Shown here piece by piece: positions 8,895 through 16,379 of a stretch of DNA of 64,000 nucleotides. Numbering within the stretch: position 1 is the stretch's first letter; each line of letters starts with the position of its first letter. The position numbers and the translations under genes were made by a program. The notes below the pieces were generated by a model. That model did not search any database and was not told where the DNA came from. It was given only the letters and a program-made list of their open reading frames with translations. Source of the stretch: Sphingobacteriales bacterium (GTDB lineage: Bacteria > Bacteroidota > Bacteroidia > Chitinophagales > CAIOSU01); contig JAIXOI010000035.1 of assembly GCA_027486795.1 (NCBI GenBank), positions 62,001-126,000 of the forward strand. Direction: 5' to 3'.

Positions 8895-10467
8895 GTTCTT
8901 GCGCCGTATGTGTGTTCATGTGTTCCAAAACCTTAAACGGCTCTGCAAAGTTCATGTCCCGAGCAATCCATTGGGCATTATCAATTCTAACAACTACAGC
9001 TAAAACTTCCTCTATTTTGGCTTGATGGCCTTCAACTACATAAGCACCGCTATGTATCAGCGGCAAATATTTATAAGCCGCAAACAATGCAATTAAGTAC
9101 TCGTTGGGCGTATATGCTTGAAAGAGCTTATGCAAGTTCGAGAATAGCTTTTGAGTATCTATTTCCTGCTGTTTTTTGCCGCTTTCATCATCCGCATAGG
9201 GGTAAGCACTGGCATAAGTCAATATCTCGTACAATATATTCCTAACCGCGTCATTGTTATGTTCAGGTTCGATAATGCCGCTACTAACTGCTCCATCAAT
9301 ACTTTCCTTAACTTTTTTGTCACGGGTATTTATGGCATTTTCGATAATGCTGGTTTGCTCATACCAAGCTACCACGAGTTTCACCATGTCGTCGAACATG
9401 TGTTTGTTGTACTGTTCTGTCGGTGTATTGCTCGGTAGCTCAACCGACCGATAATAACCCACAATGTGCTCCAATTCGGCAGCTGGCAAGTTTACTAAGC
9501 TATACTCTTGTGGTAGGATAACGGTATTAAAAAACACTTTTATGCCTTTTTCATTGCAATACTCAACAATACCCGGCATCTCTTGCCAATTGAGTGTTAT
9601 CGGGCAAATGGCAAAACTCATTTCGGTGCCCTTGCGCTTGGTGTATTCATAAAAGTATTCGAAGTTTTCCCATACCCTGTCAAATTTGGCATTCAGCCTG
9701 ATACTCTCGTACGTTTCTTTTACTATCGAATCTATGGAAAGAATGATGGAGCATTGCAACTTTTCCAACAATGTTTTGGTACGTTGGTTTAGCACTGTGG
9801 CATTGGTGGTAATATGTATGCGGGTTTCAGGATTATGAATAACTAAGGCATCCCAAATTTGGTAATAAATATCAATCAGAAACGGCTCGCCACCTAAAAA
9901 ACGGGCATCCTTTAAGTAGGGCATAAAGGGTATCAACTGCTCCACAAAGGCGCTGTCATAAGGGTTCGTAAACGGCGATGCATTTTCACGGTTCTTGCGA
10001 ATGGAGGAGGAGAAGTAGCCGTTGCACATTACACACTCCAAATTACAAGTGTTGCTCAACTCAAACTCCATGCTGGTGGGCATGGGCTGCCACTTACCTC
10101 GGGTAAGCCCTTCCTTTATCGATTTGCCAAGTTGCACTAGTTTGCTATCCGCGCTCCAATCGTATCCACGGGCACGCATGCCTTTAAAGTTGTGGCTTAA
10201 CAATTGTTTTTTGCAAAGCGAGCAACCGCCATCTAGGTTGTTATCTTTTATATACCCGCGCAAATCATCGGCTTGCTTACTGTACCAAATGTCGATAAGG
10301 CTATCGTTGGGGTAAGTGCCCAAAACATGCGTGCGGTTGTAACAACAAGCGGTTACATTGCCATTTTGCTCGAAGTTTAGGTTCGTAAACGGCGCATGGC
10401 ACAATACACTCTTATCGGGTGTGATGCGCACGGCGTTGTAGGCTCTAATGATTTCGGGTGATAGCAT
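8863..10467 (-). CDS. Radical SAM protein with N-terminal cysteine-rich twitch-like domain (copy 1)
   Basis: The 534-residue protein has the radical SAM cluster CxxxCxxC in CNLECVMC (Cys141, Cys145, Cys148). Glu/Gly motifs follow (LGGEPFL), then a TIM-barrel pattern (IHITTNATVL, LSIDSI). Ahead of the core sits a cysteine-rich region (LCHAPF, VTACCYNR, GGCSLCKK; Cys23, 41, 42, 82, 85). It resembles a SPASM/twitch auxiliary iron-sulfur module, which more often lies after the core. ATG at 10465-10467 aligns with the paralogue upstream. The residues after about 330 are not recognised. It lies between glycosyltransferase operons and no precursor peptide was seen, so modification of a sugar or lipid-linked intermediate is as likely as peptide modification. 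Confidence 0.8.
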   Translation of the reverse strand: MLSPEIIRAYNAVRITPDKSVLCHAPFTNLNFEQNGNVTACCYNRTHVLGTYPNDSLIDIWYSKQADDLRGYIKDNNLDGGCSLCKKQLLSHNFKGMRARGYDWSADSKLVQLGKSIKEGLTRGKWQPMPTSMEFELSNTCNLECVMCNGYFSSSIRKNRENASPFTNPYDSAFVEQLIPFMPYLKDARFLGGEPFLIDIYYQIWDALVIHNPETRIHITTNATVLNQRTKTLLEKLQCSIILSIDSIVKETYESIRLNAKFDRVWENFEYFYEYTKRKGTEMSFAICPITLNWQEMPGIVEYCNEKGIKVFFNTVILPQEYSLVNLPAAELEHIVGYYRSVELPSNTPTEQYNKHMFDDMVKLVVAWYEQTSIIENAINTRDKKVKESIDGAVSSGIIEPEHNNDAVRNILYEILTYASAYPYADDESGKKQQEIDTQKLFSNLHKLFQAYTPNEYLIALFAAYKYLPLIHSGAYVVEGHQAKIEEVLAVVVRIDNAQWIARDMNFAEPFKVLEHMNTHTAQELIEGMHQRYL

Positions 10468-10479
10468 AGCTTCTATTAC

Positions 10480-10510
10480 CAAATATAGCTATTAAATAGT
10501 TCTAGGTGAA
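10480..10510 (-). promoter_or_regulatory. Bacteroidota-type promoter of radical SAM copy 1
   Basis: On the minus strand, TATATTTG (10480-10487) matches the TAnnTTTG -7 element and ends 12 bases before the ATG. The -33 position, 20 bases further upstream, reads TTC (10508-10510), one mismatch from TTG. The paralogue has the same octamer at the same distance, which supports the call. The 45 bases between the two paralogues leave room only for this promoter. Confidence 0.5.
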
Positions 10511-10512
10511 TT

Positions 10513-12129
10513 TTAGAGAATTTGTTCAAACAAACTAGCATACTTCTCAAACACCAATTCCTCTGATGGTTGTTTCAAAAAGCGAAGCTGCAAGAATGCC
10601 CCATTGGCACCAAGGTCGTAGGCCGCTTGGTCTTGTTTGGGTGTTCTTTCCAATATGGGCATTACCATGGCTATTCGGCGTTCTAATAAACCATCATTAC
10701 TAGTGCCCATCAGTTTATCCAGCACCTTCAATGCTTCCATAAAGTTCTGGATGTGCCTTAGGGGCGTTGATTGCAGTCGCATTTGAGTAATGGCTTCTGG
10801 TAGGTTAGGAGCATTTAATAAGGTCAACAATTGCTCACTTTGCTCCAATTGATTGGCAAGTTTAACGCCCTCGCCAATATGATTCATCTCAGCATACCAA
10901 CAAATGATGGTGCTGGCCAGCAGCTGTGTATCCTCATCAATAGGCAGTAAAGACTGTATGTATTCCGCATCCAGCACCACTTGCTTAAATAGCTCTAAAT
11001 CCGCCTCAGGGTTTTCCTCCTTTTCATACAGCCAATACTTCAACGTGCCAATGTATTCTTTATATACTGCCACATTGTTGGTAGCAGTTGGGTTGCTGGT
11101 AACTGCGGGTAATCCACGCTCAAAGTGATTGATGACCTCTTTTAGTCTGTCCTTATCTAAGTATTGCAACGATAAGTACTCGGGTGCCCAAACAATGTTA
11201 AAGTGCAGGTTTATGCCTTCCGCATTGGCCACTTGCAGCATGTGCGGCATCGTTTTCCAATTGGTGGCTATGGGGCATACTGCGAAGGTTAGATAAGTCT
11301 TTTTCTCTCGAGTCAGTTTTTTAAAAAACTCCAAGTTTTCCATCATCCGGTCATACTTGGCATTTAAACGGATGCCTTCGTAGGTGTCTTTATCTAATGA
11401 ATCGATGGACAGGATAATAGCCACGTTAAGCTTCTCAAGTATGTTCTTACCACGATTGTTTAGTATAGTGCCGTTGGTGGTAATATGGACTTTTATCTTT
11501 GGGTTAACCTCAATGATGCGCTCCCATATATCGTAGTATATATCAATCAAAAACGGCTCGCCACCTAAGAATTTCATATCCGTAAGGTGCGGCATAAACT
11601 CCGTAAGCTGATTCACAAAATCTGCATCGTAAGGACTTTGCAGCGCAGGTAAGTGCTCCCTGTTTTTGCGAATACTAGAGGAAAAGTGCCCTGAACACAT
11701 AGTGCACTCTAAGTTGCAAGTATTACTCAGCTCAAATTCCAAAATACGCGGGTAGCCCAAGCTGTTGATGCCCAAAAACGATTTTAGCTTATCGGTAGTA
11801 GTGGGCGCAGGGGCAAATTCATCGTAATGATATGCTTTGGTGCCTTTGTAGTTGCCTGCCAAAATCAAATCTTGGCAAGTGCTACATCCACCACCCAAAT
11901 CATTTTTCTTGATATTATCGCGTAGTTTTTCGGCGGCAGGGCTAGTCCAAGCTTCATTTATGGTTTGCTTAGGATAACTGCCCAGCACTTCTTTTCGATT
12001 ATAACAGCATGCCACCATATTGCCATTAGGCTCAAAATTGATGTTCACAAAAGGGGCATGACAAAGCAAGCTTTTGTGGGTAGTTCGGCGCGCGGCATTG
12101 TATGCCTGTAGTATATCTGGGCTAAGCAT
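10513..12129 (-). CDS. Radical SAM protein with N-terminal cysteine-rich twitch-like domain (copy 2)
   Basis: This 538-residue tandem paralogue of the gene at 8863-10467 is alignable from the first residue: both start MLSP[DE]I and share LCHAPF, ACCYNR and GGC..C. The radical SAM cysteines are in CNLECTMC (Cys138, Cys142, Cys145), followed by LGGEPFLIDIYYDIWE. The C-terminal 200 residues diverge from copy 1 and are helical and leucine-rich. The copies are separated by 45 bp, yet each has its own promoter, so two distinct but related activities, or a heteromer, are plausible. ATG at 12127-12129 is preferred over the upstream TTG because the TTG overlaps the -7 promoter element. Confidence 0.8.
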   Translation of the reverse strand: MLSPDILQAYNAARRTTHKSLLCHAPFVNINFEPNGNMVACCYNRKEVLGSYPKQTINEAWTSPAAEKLRDNIKKNDLGGGCSTCQDLILAGNYKGTKAYHYDEFAPAPTTTDKLKSFLGINSLGYPRILEFELSNTCNLECTMCSGHFSSSIRKNREHLPALQSPYDADFVNQLTEFMPHLTDMKFLGGEPFLIDIYYDIWERIIEVNPKIKVHITTNGTILNNRGKNILEKLNVAIILSIDSLDKDTYEGIRLNAKYDRMMENLEFFKKLTREKKTYLTFAVCPIATNWKTMPHMLQVANAEGINLHFNIVWAPEYLSLQYLDKDRLKEVINHFERGLPAVTSNPTATNNVAVYKEYIGTLKYWLYEKEENPEADLELFKQVVLDAEYIQSLLPIDEDTQLLASTIICWYAEMNHIGEGVKLANQLEQSEQLLTLLNAPNLPEAITQMRLQSTPLRHIQNFMEALKVLDKLMGTSNDGLLERRIAMVMPILERTPKQDQAAYDLGANGAFLQLRFLKQPSEELVFEKYASLFEQIL

Positions 12130-12141
12130 GGCTAATACATT

Positions 12142-12172
12142 CAAATATACCTATTTTTACAGGGTTCTACAA
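12142..12172 (-). promoter_or_regulatory. Bacteroidota-type promoter of radical SAM copy 2
   Basis: On the minus strand, TTG (12170-12172), 20 spacer bases and TATATTTG (12142-12149) form a complete -33/-7 pair. The octamer ends 12 bases before the ATG, exactly as for copy 1. This is the cleanest promoter of its kind in the window after the one at 34142. Confidence 0.6.
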
Positions 12173-12215
12173 TCCAATTATCCTGAATCAAGATACCCAT
12201 ATCATCATTGCATCG

Positions 12216-13271
12216 GTGCACCGCAGGGCGTTTTCAGAAACGTTTATACGCCAGCATGTGGCGCGTTTGCCGTTTAAGGTAAGCTATGCTTGGGGGGCAT
12301 ATTTGGGTTATGGGCTAAATGATACCGAGCTATTGCCCGAATGGCGAGCGAGACTGCCCTTTTTAGGAGAAAGTGCATTGCAGGACAAATGGGTAGCAAC
12401 TATCAAAAAGCAAAACGTAAAATTAGTGCTGGCAGAGTATGGCCCTGTAGGCGTAAATTGGTTGCCCGTTTGTCAAAAAGCAGGCATCCCATTACTCGTA
12501 TATTTTCATGGTTTTGATGCAACAAGGGGCGATATCGCAAAGCAATATAAATTGAAATACAAGGAGTTATTTAAATGTGCCTCAAGTATTTTTGTAGTAT
12601 CTGAACCAATGAGGCAATTGCTATTGAGTTGGGGAGCACCTGAAGCGAAACTGGTATTAAACCCTTGTGGTGCAGATGGTTCCATGTTTAGATACCAAGA
12701 GCGGGACAGTAGCCAGCAAACGTTATTATCAGTAGGTCGCTTTGCCGCCACTAAACGCCCCGATTTGGTGATTAAAGCTTTTACCCAAGTACTGAAAGAT
12801 GTGCCCAAGGCGCATTTGCGCATGGCTGGCGCAGGAGAGATGTTGAAAGAATGTAAAGCTCTGGTGAGTAAATTGGGACTTGATAACCAAGTGCATTTTA
12901 TCGGGGTAATTACCCCTGAGCAAGTAGTGCACGAAATGCACGAGGCCAACGTATTTGTGCAACATTCCATGACTACACCTGACGGTGAAACGGAAGGCGC
13001 ACCAGTGGCCATAATGGAGGCTGGTGCCGCAGGCTTACCAGTGGTAAGTACCCTACATGCAGGCATACCAGAGATAGTTGAGCACGACAAAACTGGGTAC
13101 TTAGTACCTGAAGGTGATGTAGATGGTATGGCCATGTATTTGATAAAACTGTTGCAAGACGGCCAGTTGGCGAAACAAATGGGACTTGCCGCATCCGAAA
13201 GGATTGTAGCACATTTCTCTTTAGAGCAAAATATCCGCATCTTAACACAAACCATCGAAAAGCATTTGTAG
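12216..13271 (+). CDS. GT4-type glycosyltransferase (GT-B fold)
   Basis: The 351-residue protein has the GT-B donor domain of family 4: LLSVGRFAATKRPDLVIKAF, a nucleotide-binding GAGEMLKE, and the EX7E signature as EGAPVAIME near residue 270, followed by GLPVVST. The only conventional start is GTG at 12216. However, the in-frame codons just upstream read HIIIASV, which looks like the first beta-strand of the fold, so translation may begin at a non-standard codon such as CTG at 12183. The frame is open back to 12126. It opens a three-gene operon with the amidotransferase (2-bp gap) and a GT2-like gene. It transfers an unknown sugar during surface glycan assembly. Confidence 0.8.
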   Translation: MHRRAFSETFIRQHVARLPFKVSYAWGAYLGYGLNDTELLPEWRARLPFLGESALQDKWVATIKKQNVKLVLAEYGPVGVNWLPVCQKAGIPLLVYFHGFDATRGDIAKQYKLKYKELFKCASSIFVVSEPMRQLLLSWGAPEAKLVLNPCGADGSMFRYQERDSSQQTLLSVGRFAATKRPDLVIKAFTQVLKDVPKAHLRMAGAGEMLKECKALVSKLGLDNQVHFIGVITPEQVVHEMHEANVFVQHSMTTPDGETEGAPVAIMEAGAAGLPVVSTLHAGIPEIVEHDKTGYLVPEGDVDGMAMYLIKLLQDGQLAKQMGLAASERIVAHFSLEQNIRILTQTIEKHL

Positions 13272-13273
13272 CT

Positions 13274-15118
13274 ATGTGCGGAATATTGGGCGTATTACCA
13301 ACCATTGAACAGAAGCGATTTCAATCGGCATTGGACCGATTGGCACACCGTGGACCCGATGGAGAAGGTATTTGGAAACATCCGTTGGGTAATATTACAC
13401 TAGGGCACCGCAGGTTGGCTATTATCGACCTAAAGCCTGAGGCCGCGCAGCCCATGTCTTTGGGCAATCTTAACATCACCTTCAATGGTGAGATATATAA
13501 CTATCGTGAACTTAGATTGGAATTGGAGGGGCTGGGTTCACATTTTCGCACTGAAAGCGATACTGAAGTGTTGCTGGCTGCTTACCGTCAATGGAAAGAG
13601 CGTTGTCTGGATAAGCTAAAAGGTATGTGGGCGTTTGCCATCTGGAACGATGACGACAAAACCTTGTTTTTGGCCCGCGATAGATTCGGTGAGAAGCCAT
13701 TATTCTATTCGCAAATAAACAACCAATTCGTTTTTGGCTCAGAGATGAAAGCTTTGATGGCTTTGGGTGAAGGATGGATGCCGAGTGCAAATTTCAAAAA
13801 ACTCGTCAAACAATACGATCGCTACGAAAGCAGCAGTGATACTTTGGTGGAGGGCATTAGCCGTTTCCCTGCAGGGCATTATGGGGTGTTTAAAGATGGC
13901 GAGCTGAGGTTAACCCAGTATTGGGATACTTTATCGCACTTAGTAAATGCCTCTAGCTCTTTTGAAGCACAAACCGAGCAGTACCGGCACCTTTTTGGTC
14001 ATTCAGTGGCATTGACCCTGCGTGCAGACGTGCCCGTTGGGGCGGCTATTAGTGGTGGATTAGATTCATCTTCGGTGCTTGGGGCAGCTTGCCAATTTAC
14101 GGGGAAAGATAGATTGAGTATGGCTTTTACCGCTACTTTCGCAGGTAGTAGGGTTGACGAAAGCGAGTATGCAAGGCAGCTAGCCATTGATAAACACATT
14201 CCGCTGCATGAGGTTTCCCTTGACCCATTGAAGGCTTTGGCCAACTTATCCGACGACCTCTATTGTTTTGAAGAGATATACCGTACCCCGCCTTCGCCAA
14301 TGATGGAGTTGTATAGCCATTATCGAAAGCAGCAAGTGTTCGTAAGTGTCGATGGGCATGGGCCAGATGAAATGTTCAGCGGCTATGGCAACTTTATGCT
14401 ACTAGCTTTAATTGATGCGGGAATCGACCCATTGAAATGGAAAGACATCATAAATACTTACGAAAATGCACAACCTGATAGGGGCATTGTAAAGGCGCGA
14501 AAAGCAGGTAACCATCAAGTGCTTTTGATGCAGGCTTACCGCTTTAAAGAACAATGGTTGGACGAGAAACTACCCAATACCTTCCGCGACGAACAGCTGC
14601 ATAAGGAGGCCATTAAAAAGATGGGGTACTATAATTATGCCTTGTATCAACTGTTTCATTATACTATATTTCCAACTTTACTCCGCAATTATGATAGATT
14701 CTCCATGCGCTCGGGTGTAGAGATACGGATGCCTTTTCTAGACCCTGAATTGGTAGCCTTTAGCTTCTCCATCCCTTGGCAGAGCAAAATAAAGGAAGGT
14801 TATAGCAAGGCTATTTTGCGAGAGGCCGTGCGACCATGGTTGCCACAAAGTATAGTAGAGCGGAAAGATAAGATAGGCTTTCAAGCCCCATTGGCCGATT
14901 GGCTGCGTGGCCCTTGGAAGGAGTTTTTGCAAGATACTATTGCCGCTGATAACTTTAAAACTTGCGAGTTAATTGATCCAGCTAAAACCATTCAAGTATT
15001 GGACAAAGTTTGGGCAAACGCCCAAGCTACTAATGAAGAAGCTGAAGAGGCATGGTTAGCATTGTCGCCATACCTTTGGCAACAACACTTTTTTAATAGA
15101 GCCATTCAAACTCCATGA
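13274..15118 (+). CDS. asnB: Asparagine synthase-type glutamine amidotransferase
   Basis: The 614-residue enzyme begins MCGILGV, exposing Cys2 as the class II glutaminase nucleophile. RLAHRGPDGEG, GHRRLAIIDL and FNGEIYN follow, forming the N-terminal amidotransferase (about 1-190). The synthetase half has the PP-loop SGGLDSS at 260-266 and VDGHGPDEMFSGY. The length and motifs fit AsnB. Homologues inside polysaccharide loci (WbpS/AsnB-like) often amidate sugar carboxylates rather than aspartate. Its place between two glycosyltransferases points to uronamide formation, but ordinary asparagine synthesis cannot be excluded. It starts 2 bp after the GT4 gene and shares ATGA with the next gene. Confidence 0.85.
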   Translation: MCGILGVLPTIEQKRFQSALDRLAHRGPDGEGIWKHPLGNITLGHRRLAIIDLKPEAAQPMSLGNLNITFNGEIYNYRELRLELEGLGSHFRTESDTEVLLAAYRQWKERCLDKLKGMWAFAIWNDDDKTLFLARDRFGEKPLFYSQINNQFVFGSEMKALMALGEGWMPSANFKKLVKQYDRYESSSDTLVEGISRFPAGHYGVFKDGELRLTQYWDTLSHLVNASSSFEAQTEQYRHLFGHSVALTLRADVPVGAAISGGLDSSSVLGAACQFTGKDRLSMAFTATFAGSRVDESEYARQLAIDKHIPLHEVSLDPLKALANLSDDLYCFEEIYRTPPSPMMELYSHYRKQQVFVSVDGHGPDEMFSGYGNFMLLALIDAGIDPLKWKDIINTYENAQPDRGIVKARKAGNHQVLLMQAYRFKEQWLDEKLPNTFRDEQLHKEAIKKMGYYNYALYQLFHYTIFPTLLRNYDRFSMRSGVEIRMPFLDPELVAFSFSIPWQSKIKEGYSKAILREAVRPWLPQSIVERKDKIGFQAPLADWLRGPWKEFLQDTIAADNFKTCELIDPAKTIQVLDKVWANAQATNEEAEEAWLALSPYLWQQHFFNRAIQTP

Positions 15119-16272
15119 CCCCAAATCCAGCTATAGTTGTGGTAGCCTACAATAGGCCGCAAGCGCTAAAAGGCTTGTTGGATTCGCTTATTAAAGCGGA
15201 TTACCAAGAGTTGGAAGTGCAATTGATAATATCAATTGATGGGGGAGGAGACAAGGCAGTAATAGACATGGCCAATAGTTTCGTTTGGCCGTTTGGTAAT
15301 AAGCTGGTATCAAAACAACCCGTTCGTCTCGGGCTAAAAAAACATATAGTTGCTTGTGGCTCCTTTACCAGATTGTTCAATTCGATAATTTTGCTGGAAG
15401 ACGATTTGGAGGTGGCCCCTGGCTTCTACACTTTTGCCTCACACGCTTTGAAGGCTTGTGCGAACGAGCCAATCATTGCAGGTATCTCCCTTTACAGCTA
15501 CGCCATTTCTGAGTGCACCTACGAAAGTTTTAAGACTTACCCAGATGGGCACGATACTTATTTAATGCAGTTTCCTTCATCTTGGGGGCAATTATGGACA
15601 GAACAACAATGGCATGGGTTTGTTTCTTGGCTGGATAACCACGAAAAACAATCTCATACCAATTTGCCACCTTTTGTACAACGATGGGGCCAATATTCTT
15701 GGAAAAAGCTCTTCCTGCAATATATGATAGAAGAGAGTAAGTATTTCCTTTATCCCAAGCAGTCTTTTACTACCAATAAGGGATACCCAGGCGTTCATTT
15801 TGCTCTCAGGCTCATGCTTTATGATGTACCATTACATAAAGGGAAGGAGCTTACCCAATCGTCCGTAGAAAACCTTCAACGTTTTGATGCTTATTTTGAA
15901 ATGGAACCGGAGACATTGAAACGACTTGTAGGTGAGGAGCTTGAAGATACCTTTGAGCTTAACTTGTTTGAGGCCAAAGACCCAAATGAAGTGAAAGCAA
16001 AATACTTTATCGGACACTTATCTCTATTTGAGTCGAAGCAATTACCCAGCAGTTTTACCAAGGTTATCAAATCTTTTAGCCAACTAACGGAATTGAAACT
16101 AACCCCAACCAATTATTACCAAAGCCCTCGAATAGTGCGAGTAGAAGAAGCCGAATATTATTGGCGTACCCAACGAGGAATCCATAAGCCCAGCACAATT
16201 GGTAAATGGTTTTTTATTGCTAAGTACAACGTCTTTAAGTATCTAAACGCTATTCGTCAAAGGTTCCAATAG
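15115..16272 (+). CDS. GT2-like glycosyltransferase
   Basis: The 385-residue protein starts with AIVVVAYNRPQALKGLLDSL, the typical opening strand of GT-A family 2-like enzymes. It has IISIDGGGD for nucleotide binding and ILLEDDLEVAPGF (about residues 92-104) as the DxD-type metal site. Later motifs FPSSWGQLWTEQQW and NKGYPGVHF recur in bacterial sugar transferases acting on O-antigen or capsule. The last 120 residues are not recognised. It is coupled to the amidotransferase by ATGA and ends the locus. A gap of 107 bp with a new promoter-like element separates it from the TMTC-like gene. Confidence 0.75.
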   Translation: MTPNPAIVVVAYNRPQALKGLLDSLIKADYQELEVQLIISIDGGGDKAVIDMANSFVWPFGNKLVSKQPVRLGLKKHIVACGSFTRLFNSIILLEDDLEVAPGFYTFASHALKACANEPIIAGISLYSYAISECTYESFKTYPDGHDTYLMQFPSSWGQLWTEQQWHGFVSWLDNHEKQSHTNLPPFVQRWGQYSWKKLFLQYMIEESKYFLYPKQSFTTNKGYPGVHFALRLMLYDVPLHKGKELTQSSVENLQRFDAYFEMEPETLKRLVGEELEDTFELNLFEAKDPNEVKAKYFIGHLSLFESKQLPSSFTKVIKSFSQLTELKLTPTNYYQSPRIVRVEEAEYYWRTQRGIHKPSTIGKWFFIAKYNVFKYLNAIRQRFQ

Positions 16273-16363
16273 CTGGTATTGTTCTATATCAACCGAAATT
16301 TTCATTACGCCATTATCGATATTTTAATAGCTAATAATGGTGGGTAGCTGCAACTAAAAACCC

Positions 16364-16371
16364 TATATTTG
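16364..16371 (+). promoter_or_regulatory. Possible -7 element TATATTTG before TMTC-like gene
   Basis: TATATTTG matches TAnnTTTG and ends 8 bases before the ATG at 16380, which would give an almost leaderless mRNA. No TTG is found at the right distance upstream, so only half of the promoter is supported. Confidence 0.35.
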
Positions 16372-16379
16372 TTAGGTAT

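Noticed and set aside
12506-13305. Long minus-strand ORFs opposite the GT4 gene
   Set aside because: Ser/Cys/Thr-rich shadow frames of a clearly coding plus-strand gene with conserved GT4 motifs.
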